Origin: Mesorhizobium huakuii
Lineage (GTDB): Bacteria; Pseudomonadota; Alphaproteobacteria; Rhizobiales; Rhizobiaceae
Direction: 5' to 3'
Assembly (NCBI RefSeq): GCF_030160235.1
Contig: NZ_BSNY01000039.1
Location: 1 to 64,000, forward strand
Length of the DNA: 64,000 nt
Shown piece after piece: positions 55,599 through 64,000 of the stretch (position 1 is its first letter; every line of letters starts with the position of its first letter). Made by a program: the position numbers and the translations under genes. Under the pieces are notes generated by a model. That model had not been told where the DNA came from. It saw only the letters and a program-made list of their open reading frames with translations, and searched no databases.

Positions 55599-56843
55599 TC
55601 AGTTTCGCAGCGCAGCCCTTTTGCCTTGCAGGAACCGGCGCACCGCCGGGTCGCGTTCGAGACCGATTGCCCTGTCATAGGCCTCGCTTGCCTGCGGTAC
55701 CTGGCCAAGCCTGGCCAGGAGACCGGCCCGCGCCGCCCAATAGGGCTGATACTCATTGAGCCGCTTGTCGTCGCCCAGCACGTAAAGTGCCGCCAGCCCC
55801 GCCACGGCGCCTTCCGTCTCGGCAAGCGCTACCGCGCGGTTGATCGCCACCACCGGTGATCCCACAATCGAAAACAGCGCGTCGTAAAGCGCGCGGATCG
55901 CCGGCCAGTCGGTGCGGCCGGTCAGACGCCGCGCCGCGTGGGCGGACTGGACGGCCGCCTCGAGCTGGTAGCGGCCGACGACGCCGCTCACCGCGGCATG
56001 GGACAGAAGCATTTCCGCCTCGTCGATCAGGGCGCGGTCCCACAGGTCGCAATCCTGTTCGGCCAGAGGCACGAAGTCGCCTTCGGCGCTGCGCCGGGCA
56101 GCGCGGCGCGCCTCGGCAAACAGCATCAGCGCAAGCAGGCCAAGCGCTTCCGGCTCTTGTGGCATCAGCTTCGCCACGAGGCGGCCGAGCCAGATGCCTT
56201 CGGTGGCGAGGTTGCGGCGCCGCGTCTCGGTGCCGGCCGGATCGGACCAGCCTTCGGCGAAGGCGGCGTAGATCGCCTCCAGCACCGCGTCCAGCCGTTC
56301 GCCGAGTTCGGCCCGCTCCGGCACGCGGAACGGAATGCCGGTTTCGCGGATGCGCATCTTGGCGCGTACCAGGCGCTGGCCCATCGTTGCCGGCGAGACC
56401 AGGAAGGCGGAAGCGATCGTCGCGGCATCGAAGCCCAGCACGGTCTGCAGGATCAGCGGCGCGCGCACGCCGGGTTCGATCGCCGGATGCGCGCAAGCAA
56501 ACATCAGCCGCAGCCGTTCGTCGGGCAGCTCTTCGTCGGTCATGCGCGCCTCCATCTCCTCGGCGATCAGCTTGAGATGATCGCGGGCCGCTTCCCGGGT
56601 GAGCCGCCGGCGAACCGCATCGACCCGTCGCCGCCGCGCCACGGCCAGCAACCAGGCTTCCGGCTTTTCAGGCACGCCTGATTTCGGCCAGCGTTCGAGC
56701 GCCGCGGCGAAGGCATCAGCCAGCGCATCCTCGGCCGCGGTCACGTCGCGCGTGCGCGCCGCAAGCCAGGCGACCAGCTTGCCATAGCTCTGCCGGGCGG
56801 CGGCCTCGGCGGCCGCCCGGGCGATCTCCGGGCGACTGTCCAT
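55599..56843 (-). CDS. ECF42-type RNA polymerase sigma factor
   Basis: A 414-residue sigma factor of the long ECF subgroup with a C-terminal TPR-like region. Region 2 is AWLAARTRDVTAAEDALADAFAAALERWPKSGVPEKPEAWLLAVARRRRVDAVRRR; region 4 is LILQTVLGFDAATIASAFLVSPATMGQRLVRAKMRIRE. The tail (about residues 200-414) holds helical repeats (LAYYxYWAARAGLLARLGQVPQASEAYDRAIGL-like). Such factors (ECF42) work with YCII proteins encoded beside them, as here. ATG 56843 is chosen; a GTG at 56864 is possible. Confidence 0.88.
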   Translation of the reverse strand: MDSRPEIARAAAEAAARQSYGKLVAWLAARTRDVTAAEDALADAFAAALERWPKSGVPEKPEAWLLAVARRRRVDAVRRRLTREAARDHLKLIAEEMEARMTDEELPDERLRLMFACAHPAIEPGVRAPLILQTVLGFDAATIASAFLVSPATMGQRLVRAKMRIRETGIPFRVPERAELGERLDAVLEAIYAAFAEGWSDPAGTETRRRNLATEGIWLGRLVAKLMPQEPEALGLLALMLFAEARRAARRSAEGDFVPLAEQDCDLWDRALIDEAEMLLSHAAVSGVVGRYQLEAAVQSAHAARRLTGRTDWPAIRALYDALFSIVGSPVVAINRAVALAETEGAVAGLAALYVLGDDKRLNEYQPYWAARAGLLARLGQVPQASEAYDRAIGLERDPAVRRFLQGKRAALRN

Positions 56844-56868
56844 CAGATGGTCATTTCTTGGCACGTCG

Positions 56869-57237
56869 TCATTTCTGGGGCATGTAGTCGGCCATTTCCC
56901 AGATCGGCCGCAACTCGACCGTGCCGGTGCTGGCCGCCGGGCAGCGCGCCGCCCATTCGATGGCGGTATCGATGTCGGCCGCTTCGATCATGTAGAAGCC
57001 GGCAAGCTGCTCCTTGGTGTCGGCATACGGGCCGTCGATCACGTTGGTCTTGCCGCCGGCGATCCGCACCGAGGTGGTCGCCTGGGTCGGGCGCAGCCGT
57101 TCGCCGGCCAGCCAGGCGCCGGATTGCTTCAACGCTTCGGTGTAGGCGCCATAGGCCGCGCTCATCTGCTGGGCCTTCTCGATCGGCATGGCCGCCATCG
57201 CGGCTTCGTCGTTGTTGATCATCAGCATGTATCGCAT
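56869..57237 (-). CDS. YCII-family (DGPF-type) protein
   Basis: A 122-residue YCII/YciI-related protein: MRYMLMINNDEAAMAAMP at the start, GEQLRPTQATTSV-like middle and the DGPYADTKEQLAGFYMIEAADIDTAIEWAARCP segment. DGPxADTKE is the signature of the DGPF group linked to ECF42 sigma factors. It is immediately upstream of the sigma gene in the same direction. The biochemical role is unknown, perhaps as a signal protein for the sigma factor. Confidence 0.92.
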   Translation of the reverse strand: MRYMLMINNDEAAMAAMPIEKAQQMSAAYGAYTEALKQSGAWLAGERLRPTQATTSVRIAGGKTNVIDGPYADTKEQLAGFYMIEAADIDTAIEWAARCPAASTGTVELRPIWEMADYMPQK

Positions 57238-57410
57238 GGGTCTTCTCCCGTGGTTTCGAAGGCCGCGTCCTTGCGGGGCCAGACGTATGTCGCGCGGCGT
57301 CGACCGATTTCGACAGGGCGCCAAGAAAAAACTTTCGACCCTGATCGGGCACGGCGCAAGCGCAGAGCGCGCACCCGTGCTGGTCAACAATGCGCCGCTC
57401 TGCAGGGCTT

Positions 57411-57887
57411 TCAGCCGATCAGGCGCCCGCGCAGTTCGGCCGACGGGATGTCGCAACTGTCCTTCCTGCCGAACAGGGCGTAGCGGTTCCCGGCGATGCC
57501 GATGTAAAGCCAGTCACGCAGCGGGCGCGGCAGCAGCAACAGCACCTTTGCCGCACGCCACGGCCAGCCGAGCTCCGACATCACGGCGACGAGACTGTCG
57601 AGCTTGGTGAACGCGAGCCCGTCCACGAGGACGAGATTGGTTTCGTAGGCGTCCGTGCGCAGACCATGCTTCCTGAACAGCGCTTCGCCAAGGGGAGATT
57701 GCGCGGTGGCGAAGCGGAAGCGGCTTTGGCGGTCGAGCCTCACCACCATGCGCACGAAGCCGGAGCACAGCACGCAGACGCCATCGAAGGCGATCAGCGG
57801 ATGGCTGACATCGAAAGATGGTTCAGCGGGAGGGCCGGGTTTGGCACGATTTGGCTGGGACAGACTTGATTGGGGAAACTCGGTCAC
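57411..57887 (-). CDS. DCC-family thiol-disulfide oxidoreductase (DUF393)
   Basis: A 158-residue protein with the N-terminal thioredoxin-like motif LIAFDGVCVLCSGFVRMVVRLDRQSRFRF, of which the DGVCVLC part is the signature. The tail has RDWLYIGIAGNRYALFGRKDSC. The family is predicted to reduce or oxidise disulfides. The start is GTG 57887 with GAGG upstream. It stands alone between the ECF42/YCII pair and a gene-poor gap. Confidence 0.88.
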   Translation of the reverse strand: MTEFPQSSLSQPNRAKPGPPAEPSFDVSHPLIAFDGVCVLCSGFVRMVVRLDRQSRFRFATAQSPLGEALFRKHGLRTDAYETNLVLVDGLAFTKLDSLVAVMSELGWPWRAAKVLLLLPRPLRDWLYIGIAGNRYALFGRKDSCDIPSAELRGRLIG

Positions 57888-58620
57888 GTGGACCTCGGCT
57901 GCTCGTGTCGCAGGACACTAAGCCAGCCGGAGGCGAGATCAAAGACGTGGCGATGTCGCACGCCGCCTGTCGCCGAGGAGCCGGTCGCCCAGAAGGGGAT
58001 GCTCGGCGCGATAGGTCGTGGCGCGGGTCGCGGCACCTGGCCTGCAGATGCGGCTGTTGTGGCGGCTCTCGAACGTCATGGTCAGTGCGCGCCGAGCGAC
58101 GTGCCGCGACGGGCGCAAGCCGGACCGGGGCCGCGCATGTAGTAGCGCTCCGGCCGATAGGTCGGCGCGACGAATTCGCGGATGGCGGCGGCGTAGCCGA
58201 TGAGGTGTGTAAGGAAGTTCATTTACCCTGTCCCTGTCCCGATTTTCGGATGTCCCTTCCGAATTGCGCGAAGGATAGCATCGAGGCGTGAATAGTCGGT
58301 GAACACGATGTTAATATCTGGTCGAAAACCCGTTGCTTCGTGGCCGGATTGCGGCTGTTTCGGGGTGTTTCCACGCCTTTTGTCGCCATTCCGGCCTGTG
58401 TGACTTTTGCATCACATATGTTTCGTTTGAATGTCGCCTGGGCGCGGTTCTGTTTCAATTTTTGGCTGGCTGATGGAATTTCCTTGCTCAGGCAGGAAAG
58501 GAAGGAACCGGCATATAGGGCGGACGTTGACCGTCGGGACTGGCGTGGCCGGCCCGCGATTGCCTGCAAGCCGCAGGCTCGTACACCAACATCGCAAGAG
58601 CAAATGGAAAGGCTAGAACA
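57888..58620. other. Gene-poor gap before the DUF892-Ku-LigD block
   Basis: Only a weakly supported small minus-strand gene is seen (58082-58222), and possibly a second coupled frame just beyond it (from ATG near 58079, about 46 residues). From 58223 to 58620 there is no supported gene; this part is relatively AT-rich, as expected of a promoter for the DUF892 gene, but I cannot mark a specific promoter. Confidence 0.4.
58082..58222 (-). CDS. Possible 46-residue protein
   Basis: A short frame of 46 residues starts at ATG 58222 (MNFLTHLIGYAAAIREFVAP) and contains TYRPERYYMRGPGPACARRG. Its upstream sequence has GGGACAGGGTAA, a weak Shine-Dalgarno. The amino-acid make-up is protein-like but I know no family. 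The stop (TGA) is followed at once by the ATG of another short frame. It is tentative. Confidence 0.4.
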   Translation of the reverse strand: MNFLTHLIGYAAAIREFVAPTYRPERYYMRGPGPACARRGTSLGAH

Positions 58621-59127
58621 ATGGGCTTCTTTTCGAAGGACATCAAAACGCTGGACGACCTGTTCGTGCACACGTTGCGCGACATCTATTACGCGGAAAA
58701 GCAGATCGAGAAGGCGTTGCCGAAGATGATCGACAAGGCCACCAACGCGCAGCTCAAAGCAGGCTTCGAAAAGCATCTTGAACAGACCAAGGGTCATATC
58801 GAACGCGTCGAAGAGGTGTTCGATCTGCATGGCGTGAAGGCCAAGGCGATCAACTGCCCGGCCATTGACGGCATCCTCCAGGAAGCCGACGAGGTCAGCG
58901 GCGACATCGCCGACAGGGAGGTCCTGGATGCCGCCCTGATCGCGTCTGCGCAAGCAGTCGAGCATTACGAAATGACCCGCTACGGCACGCTGATTGCATG
59001 GGCCAAGCAACTCGGCCGCAGCGATTGCGCCAATGTACTCGCGAAGAATCTTAAAGAAGAGCAGGCGACCGATCGCAAGCTCACCGAGATGGCGGAAAGC
59101 AAGATCAATCTCCAGGCTGCCGAATAG
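58621..59127 (+). CDS. DUF892 (YciF/YciE-type) ferritin-like protein
   Basis: A 168-residue four-helix-bundle protein of the DUF892 family. MGFFSKDIKTLDDLFVHTLRDIYYAEKQIEKALPKM and QAVEHYEMTRYGTLIAWAKQLGRSDCANVLAKNLKEEQATDRKLTEMA carry the Glu and His residues expected of the family's di-metal site. It is linked to general stress responses in rhizobia. GGAAAGG lies upstream of the ATG. It directly precedes the NHEJ genes Ku and LigD, which suggests a shared stress regulon. Confidence 0.93.
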   Translation: MGFFSKDIKTLDDLFVHTLRDIYYAEKQIEKALPKMIDKATNAQLKAGFEKHLEQTKGHIERVEEVFDLHGVKAKAINCPAIDGILQEADEVSGDIADREVLDAALIASAQAVEHYEMTRYGTLIAWAKQLGRSDCANVLAKNLKEEQATDRKLTEMAESKINLQAAE

Positions 59128-59238
59128 GTGGGATGGCCGGCAGACGGCGCGGCAAGGGCGCCGACTTGCCTTGTCGCGCGGTCGGAACCGGAATGGGCTT
59201 TGCCCGTTCTGGATTTAACCCATTGCAAGGAGTTTGTC

Positions 59239-60108
59239 ATGGCGCCGCGTCCAGCCTGGAAGGGCTATCTGAAGCTTTCGCTGGTCACTTGCGCGGTCGA
59301 ACTGACCAACGTCGTCACCCATACCGAACGGGTCTCGTTTCGCATTCTCAACCGCAAGACCGGCAACACGGTGAAGCGCATTTATGTCGACGCCGAGACC
59401 GGTAAGCCCTTGGACGATGGCGACGAGATCAAGGGCTATGAATTGGACGACGGCGACTTCGTCCATGTCGAGGAAGACGAGATCGAGGCGGTGCAGATCG
59501 AATCCTCGCACACGATGAGCCTCGACGGCTTCGTCGACAAAGCCTCGATCCAGCAGATCTATCTCGACACGCCCTACTATGTCGCGCCGGCCGACAAGGT
59601 GTCGGAGGAGGCGTTCGCCGTCATCCGCGATGCCATGGCGGGCAAGAAGATGGCCGGGCTGGCGCGCATCGTGCTCTACCAGCGCGAACGTCCCGTGGTC
59701 ATCGAGCCGCTCGGCAAGGGCATGGTGCTGACGACGCTGCGCTATGACAATACGGTGCGCCAGCCCGATAGCGTGTTCGGCGAGATCAAGGCGGTGAAGA
59801 CCGACCAGGAGATGACCGATCTCGCCGAACTGATCATCGACAAGAAGAAGGCGAAGTTCGACCCCTCGAAATTCGACGACAAATACGAGGATGCGCTGCT
59901 GGAGCTGATCCGGGCCAAGAAGGCAGGCCACAAGGCGCCAAAGGCCAAGGCGGCGCCCAAACCCTCCAACGTCGTCAATCTGTTCGACGCGCTGAAGAAG
60001 AGCCTGTCGTCGGATTCCAGCCCGCCGAAATCATCATCCGCGAAAGCCAGGCCGGCGGCCAAACGCGCCAGGCCGAAAGCGGCCGCGCCGAAGCGCAAAT
60101 CGGCCTGA
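59239..60108 (+). CDS. ku: Non-homologous end-joining protein Ku
   Basis: A 289-residue bacterial Ku. The core (about 1-230) begins APRPAWKGYLKLSLVTCAVELTNVV and contains KRIYVDAETGKPLDDGDEIKGYELDDGDFVHVEEDEIEAV. A Lys/Ala/Pro-rich tail of about 60 residues follows, a typical non-specific DNA-binding extension. Ku binds broken DNA ends as a homodimer and recruits LigD, encoded 12 bp downstream. AAGGAG precedes the ATG. The identification is secure. Confidence 0.95.
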   Translation: MAPRPAWKGYLKLSLVTCAVELTNVVTHTERVSFRILNRKTGNTVKRIYVDAETGKPLDDGDEIKGYELDDGDFVHVEEDEIEAVQIESSHTMSLDGFVDKASIQQIYLDTPYYVAPADKVSEEAFAVIRDAMAGKKMAGLARIVLYQRERPVVIEPLGKGMVLTTLRYDNTVRQPDSVFGEIKAVKTDQEMTDLAELIIDKKKAKFDPSKFDDKYEDALLELIRAKKAGHKAPKAKAAPKPSNVVNLFDALKKSLSSDSSPPKSSSAKARPAAKRARPKAAAPKRKSA

Positions 60109-60120
60109 GGAGACCAAGCG

Positions 60121-62622
60121 ATGGCCGACCTCGAACAGTATCACGCCAAGCGCGATTTCAAGAGGACGTCGGAGCCGGCCGGCAAGGTCGCACACAGCCG
60201 GAAGAGCGAGGCGGGCGGCATCTTCGTCATCCACAAACACGCGGCGACCAGGCTGCATTACGACCTTCGCCTCGAGCATGGCGGCGTGCTGTGGAGCTGG
60301 GCGGTGACGCGGGGACCCAGCCTCGATCCGCATGAGAAGCGGCTCGCCGTGCATGTCGAGGATCACCCGATCGACTATGCGCCGTTCGAAGGCACGATCC
60401 CGAAGGCCGAGTATGGCGGCGGTTCGGTCATCGTCTGGGACGAGGGCACATGGCTGCCCGAGACCGATCCGGCCAAGGCGATGAAAAAGGGCCATATCAG
60501 TTTCGAGCTCAAGGGCCACAAATTGCATGGGCTGTGGCATCTGGTACGGCTGAAGCCGCGGGCGGGTGAAAAGCGCGACAACTGGCTGCTGATCAAGTCG
60601 GATGACGCCGCTGCGCGCCCGGGCGAGGACATTTTGAAGGAGAAGCCGGAATCGGTGAAGTCGGGCCTGACGATCGAAGAGGTCGGCGAAGGCAAGACCG
60701 CCAAAGGCCGAAGGCCCGAGGTCTGGCACTCCAACAAGCCGGCCGCAGGCAAGGCGAAGGCCGCAAGCCGGAGACTCGATTTCATCGAACCGCAGCTTGC
60801 GACGCTGGAGCGGGACGCACCGCCGGGCAAGGACTGGCTGCATGAGGTGAAATTCGACGGCTATCGCATGCAGGCGCAGATCGCCGGCACCGATGTGCGG
60901 CTCTTGACCCGCACCGGCCTCGACTGGACGGAGAAGTTTGGGAGCGAGATCATCGCGGAGCTGGCCGCGCTGAAATGCAGCGACGCCATCCTCGACGGCG
61001 AGATCGTCGTGCTGGCCGACAACGGCGTCTCATCCTTCGCTCTGCTGCAGCAGGATCTGTCGGCGAAGCGGACAAACCGCTTCCTCTACTACGTGTTCGA
61101 CCTGATGCGGCTCGACGGCAAGGATTTGCGCGCCGAGCCGCTGGTCGAGCGCAAGCAGGCCTTGCAGGAGCTGCTCGGCAAGCGGCCGGATAATGCAGCT
61201 GTGCGGTTCTCCGACCACTTTTCCGAGCCCGGCAAGATCATGCTGGAACATGCATGCCGCATGGGCCTGGAAGGCGTCGTCTCAAAACGCGCCGACGCGC
61301 CCTATCGCAGCGGGCGCGGCCCGACCTGGGTGAAGTCGAAATGCACGGCGCGGCAGGAATTCGTCATCGGCGGCTATCTGCCGTCGGACAAGACCGGGCG
61401 CGGGCTGCGCTCGCTGCTGGTCGGCTATTACGAAGCCGGCAAACTGCATTATGCCGGCCGTGTCGGCACCGGCTTCTCCGCCAAGGGCGCCACCGCGCTG
61501 AAGAAGAAGCTGGACGCGCTGAAGGCGAACGCTTCGCCCTTCGACAAGGCCGTGCCGAAAGGAAAGGGCCTGGTCTGGGTCAAGCCGGAGCTTGTCGGCG
61601 AAGTGGAGTTTCGCAGCTGGACGTCGGACCGTATAATACGCCATGCTTCGTTCCAGGGGCTGCGCGAGGACAAGCCGGCGGAGGACGTTGTGCAGGAAAA
61701 GCCCAAGGCAGCGACAGGCAAGGACAAGCCGGCGTCAAGCGGCCCGGGCACATCCGCCGGGGCGATGACGACCAGCGTAAAACTCTCCCATCCCGACAAG
61801 CTGCTGTGGCCCGACGAGAAGATTTCCAAGCAGGGCCTGCTCGACCACTATGCTCAGGTCTGGCCGCGTATACAGCAATTCGTCGTCAACCGCCCGCTCA
61901 GCCTGGTGCGGGCGCCGGACGGCGTCGGCGGCCCGCGCTTCTTCCAGAAACATGCCTCGGCCGGCATGAGCGACAGGATAGCCCGGATGAAGGACCCGAC
62001 CGATGGCGAAGAAATCCTGTTCGTGCGGGATTTCGACGGTGTAGCCGCGCTCGTCCAGTACGGCGTGGTCGAGATCCATATCTGGGGCTGCACGATCGAC
62101 AAGCTTGAACAGCCGGACCAGATCATCTTCGATCTCGACCCCGATGAGGGCGTCGACGTGAAAGCGGTGCGCGAGGCGGCGCTCGATATCAGGGGCAAGC
62201 TTGACGAGCTTTCCCTGCCGAATTTCGTCAAGACGTCGGGCGGCAAGGGCTATCATGTGCTGGTGCCGCTGAAGCCATCGGCGGACTGGGACGCGGTGAA
62301 GACCTTCGCGCATGATTTCGCCAAGGCGCTCGAACAAGGTGCCCCGGACCGCTACACGGCGACGCTGTCGAAAAAGGCGCGCACCGGGAAAATCTTCGTC
62401 GACTATCTGCGCAATGGCCGGGGCTCGACGACAGTCGCGCCCTATTCCTCGCGCGCCAAGAAAGGGGCCACCGTGTCGATGCCGGTGACCTGGGCCGAGA
62501 TCGAGGCCGGCCTGGCACCGAACGCGTTCCCGATCGGCGACAAGACGACGCTGGCGAAGCTGGCGGAAGCCGACCCGTGGAAGGGGTTTTTCGAGCAGGG
62601 CAAGGTGCTGAAGCGGGGGTAG
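60121..62622 (+). CDS. ligD: Multidomain DNA ligase D
   Basis: An 833-residue NHEJ ligase with three domains. Residues 30-165 are the 3'-phosphoesterase (HKHAATRLHYDLRLEHGG). Residues about 220-545 are the ATP-dependent ligase with catalytic Lys244 in EVKFDGYRM. Residues about 555-833 are the primase-polymerase, with PDKLLWPDEKISKQGLLDHY and the metal site FDLDPDEG. The domain order is PE-LIG-POL. It works with Ku, 12 bp upstream, to fix double-strand breaks, for example in stationary phase. Confidence 0.95.
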   Translation: MADLEQYHAKRDFKRTSEPAGKVAHSRKSEAGGIFVIHKHAATRLHYDLRLEHGGVLWSWAVTRGPSLDPHEKRLAVHVEDHPIDYAPFEGTIPKAEYGGGSVIVWDEGTWLPETDPAKAMKKGHISFELKGHKLHGLWHLVRLKPRAGEKRDNWLLIKSDDAAARPGEDILKEKPESVKSGLTIEEVGEGKTAKGRRPEVWHSNKPAAGKAKAASRRLDFIEPQLATLERDAPPGKDWLHEVKFDGYRMQAQIAGTDVRLLTRTGLDWTEKFGSEIIAELAALKCSDAILDGEIVVLADNGVSSFALLQQDLSAKRTNRFLYYVFDLMRLDGKDLRAEPLVERKQALQELLGKRPDNAAVRFSDHFSEPGKIMLEHACRMGLEGVVSKRADAPYRSGRGPTWVKSKCTARQEFVIGGYLPSDKTGRGLRSLLVGYYEAGKLHYAGRVGTGFSAKGATALKKKLDALKANASPFDKAVPKGKGLVWVKPELVGEVEFRSWTSDRIIRHASFQGLREDKPAEDVVQEKPKAATGKDKPASSGPGTSAGAMTTSVKLSHPDKLLWPDEKISKQGLLDHYAQVWPRIQQFVVNRPLSLVRAPDGVGGPRFFQKHASAGMSDRIARMKDPTDGEEILFVRDFDGVAALVQYGVVEIHIWGCTIDKLEQPDQIIFDLDPDEGVDVKAVREAALDIRGKLDELSLPNFVKTSGGKGYHVLVPLKPSADWDAVKTFAHDFAKALEQGAPDRYTATLSKKARTGKIFVDYLRNGRGSTTVAPYSSRAKKGATVSMPVTWAEIEAGLAPNAFPIGDKTTLAKLAEADPWKGFFEQGKVLKRG

Positions 62623-62632
62623 TTCTCCGCGC

Positions 62633-63307
62633 TCAGCTCAAAAACACCCTATCGAAGGCCTGCTTGCCCGGCGGCGAGAAAATCACCGCGCGGCTGTCCT
62701 TTTCGCGGCGCGCCCATTTTTCCTGAAGTATCTTGTCGAGTATGGCGGCGCCCAGCGTGCCGGCGAGGTGCGAGCGGCGCACGCTCCAGTCCAGGCAGGC
62801 GCGGCATACCGGGCGGCGCGGTTTGGCGTCGACATCGATGCCGATCGCGGCAAAATGCGACGCCGCCGACGGCCCGAGCCTGATCTCCCTGTCGTCGCGC
62901 AGCAATATGTCCTTCTCGACAAGGCGGTCGAGCATGGCCACCGCCTGCTCGCCGGCGAGATGGTCGTAGCAGACGCGTGCCACGCGCATGGCGCCGTCGC
63001 GCGGACCCGGCCGCACGCGCTTGGGGCCAACGGCTTCGGCGACGCCGGTGATGGCCTCGATCATGCCCGCCACCTGTGGACCGGCGAGGCCGTAGTAGCG
63101 GTGCCGGCCCTGGCTGGCCAAGGTCAGCAATCCGCCCTCCATCAGTTTCGACAGATGCGAGGAGGCGGTCGGCAGCGACACGCCGGCCTCAAGCGCCAGT
63201 TCGCTCGCCGTCAGCGCCGTGCCGCCCATCAGGGCGTTCAGCATGTTGGCGCGGGCCGGGTCGCCGACCAGGCTGGCGATGCGGGCGATGTCGGGTCCTT
63301 CACGCAT
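62633..63307 (-). CDS. ArsR-family transcriptional regulator
   Basis: A 224-residue regulator with an N-terminal ArsR-type winged helix: IARIASLVGDPARANMLNALMGGTALTASELALEAGVSLPTASSHLSKLMEGGLLTLASQGRHRYYGLA. It is longer than ArsR, with a C-terminal domain containing CRACLDWSVRRSHLAGTLGAAIL that may bind a ligand or metal; no classical ArsR metal box is seen. It is divergent from the DUF1127 gene with 68 bp between them, so it may regulate that gene and itself. Confidence 0.9.
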   Translation of the reverse strand: MREGPDIARIASLVGDPARANMLNALMGGTALTASELALEAGVSLPTASSHLSKLMEGGLLTLASQGRHRYYGLAGPQVAGMIEAITGVAEAVGPKRVRPGPRDGAMRVARVCYDHLAGEQAVAMLDRLVEKDILLRDDREIRLGPSAASHFAAIGIDVDAKPRRPVCRACLDWSVRRSHLAGTLGAAILDKILQEKWARREKDSRAVIFSPPGKQAFDRVFLS

Positions 63308-63375
63308 AGTTCGTTCCTCATCGAAGCATTCTTGTCAGATAAGCATTATTCTCCGACCAGATCAAGGAGACGACG

Positions 63376-63591
63376 ATGACCGCACGAACCGCTTCCACCT
63401 CCGCACCGTTCCATGCCCGCCGATCGTTCCCGTTCATCACCTGGTTCCGTTCACGGCTTTTGGCCCGCTGGTATGACCGCCATCTGCAGCGTCTCGACCT
63501 TGGCGAGATCGACGACCATTTGCTGCGCGATCTCGGTCTGACGCCGGAAGACGTGCGCCGCGAATGCGCGAAATCCTTCTGGCAGGCATGA
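63376..63591 (+). CDS. DUF1127 family protein
   Basis: A 71-residue protein. Its C-terminal part is a DUF1127 domain (ARWYDRHLQRLDLGEIDDHLLRDLGLTPEDVRRECAKSFWQ). AAGGAGACGACG precedes the ATG. The family is abundant and poorly known in Rhizobiales. It is divergent from the ArsR regulator and followed by the NIPSNAP gene with a similar leader (AAAGGAGACGACC), so the two may be one transcription unit. Confidence 0.88.
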   Translation: MTARTASTSAPFHARRSFPFITWFRSRLLARWYDRHLQRLDLGEIDDHLLRDLGLTPEDVRRECAKSFWQA

Positions 63592-63699
63592 CCGCAGGGG
63601 CAATTGCCGAGCAGATCGGGTGCCTAGCAGATCGGGCGGCACAACGTTTCGACGACGCTCGAACTATCGACGCGAAAACACACTCCAAAGGAGACGACC

Positions 63700-64000
63700 A
63701 TGACCATCACCTGCTTCATCCGCTATGAGATCGACCCGTTCGGCAAGGCTGCCTTCGAGGAGTATGCCCGCAACTGGGGCCAGGCCATTCCGCGCTGCGG
63801 CGCCGACCTGATCGGCTACTATGCCCCGCATGAAGGCTCGGCGACGACGGCCTACGCCGCCTACAACATCGAGAACCTGGCAGCCTATGAAGCCTATCGC
63901 GCACGGCTTGCCGCCGATCCCGCCGGCAAGGCAAACTATGAGTTCGCCAAGCGAGAACGATTCATCCTCAAGGAGGACCGCATGTTCCTGAAACACGTCT
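63700..64000 (+). CDS. NIPSNAP-family protein, cut by the window edge
   Basis: The visible 100 residues (MTITCFIRYEIDPFGKAAFEEYARNWGQAIPRCGADLIGYYAPHEG ...) match the NIPSNAP fold, a dimeric ferredoxin-like alpha-beta barrel. The C-terminus lies beyond 64000. AAAGGAG precedes the ATG. The function of bacterial NIPSNAP proteins is mostly unknown. It may be co-transcribed with the DUF1127 gene 108 bp upstream, under the divergent ArsR regulator. Confidence 0.88.
   Translation, partial: MTITCFIRYEIDPFGKAAFEEYARNWGQAIPRCGADLIGYYAPHEGSATTAYAAYNIENLAAYEAYRARLAADPAGKANYEFAKRERFILKEDRMFLKHV

Overview
The window looks like chromosomal DNA of a Rhizobiales alphaproteobacterium, most probably Mesorhizobium or a close relative. 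This rests on the high GC coding sequence, the core gene neighbourhoods (rph/rdgB/hemW, hrcA, dapB/gpmA, rsmI/yraN, Ku/LigD) and the intergenic inverted-repeat elements typical of rhizobia. The assignment is inference from gene content; no database was searched.

Bases 1-7100 are an accessory segment. It holds small orphan genes, a fragment of a SlyD-type FKBP, a metallophosphoesterase, and a regulated operon that encodes a Lon-like AAA+ ATPase, an unknown small protein and a stand-alone FtsH-type (M41) metallopeptidase as separate polypeptides. An XRE-type regulator is divergent across a perfect 16-bp palindrome. The segment ends abruptly inside yifB (near 7100), which has lost its 5' end. 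A second copy of the yifB 3' end lies at 9867-9954, and a TetR/membrane-protein cassette sits between the two.

Bases 9985-27977 mix central metabolism (malate synthase G, hydantoinase/oxoprolinase), copper and iron-sulfur proteins, and two large signalling regulators with TolB-like and TPR regions. Two paralogous six-cysteine exported proteins flank the first regulator. A cysteine-synthase-like enzyme and a group II PLP decarboxylase are divergent from the second. Bases 28131-34557 form a redox unit: a flavinylated FMN-binding protein, ApbE, a membrane NqrB/RnfD-FNR fusion (frameshifted), and on the other strand cytochrome b561, PepSY and a two-component system. A near-identical dyad motif occurs upstream of both operons.

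From the tRNA-Leu at 34600 to about 57 kb the content is mostly core: gpmA, dapB, an MsbA-like exporter, glk, mepA, queG, uppP, rsmI/yraN, hemW, rdgB, rph, hrcA and cysK, plus GSTs, a LysE exporter and an ECF42-type sigma factor with its YCII partner. The right end (58.6-64 kb) is a stress and DNA-repair block: a DUF892 ferritin-like protein, Ku and LigD (NHEJ), then an ArsR regulator, a DUF1127 protein and a NIPSNAP-family gene cut by the window edge.

Three genes (9077-9654, 24002-24456, 29802-31312) carry frameshifts, most of them at C/G runs where restoring one base restores the family sequence. They may be real pseudogenes or assembly errors.
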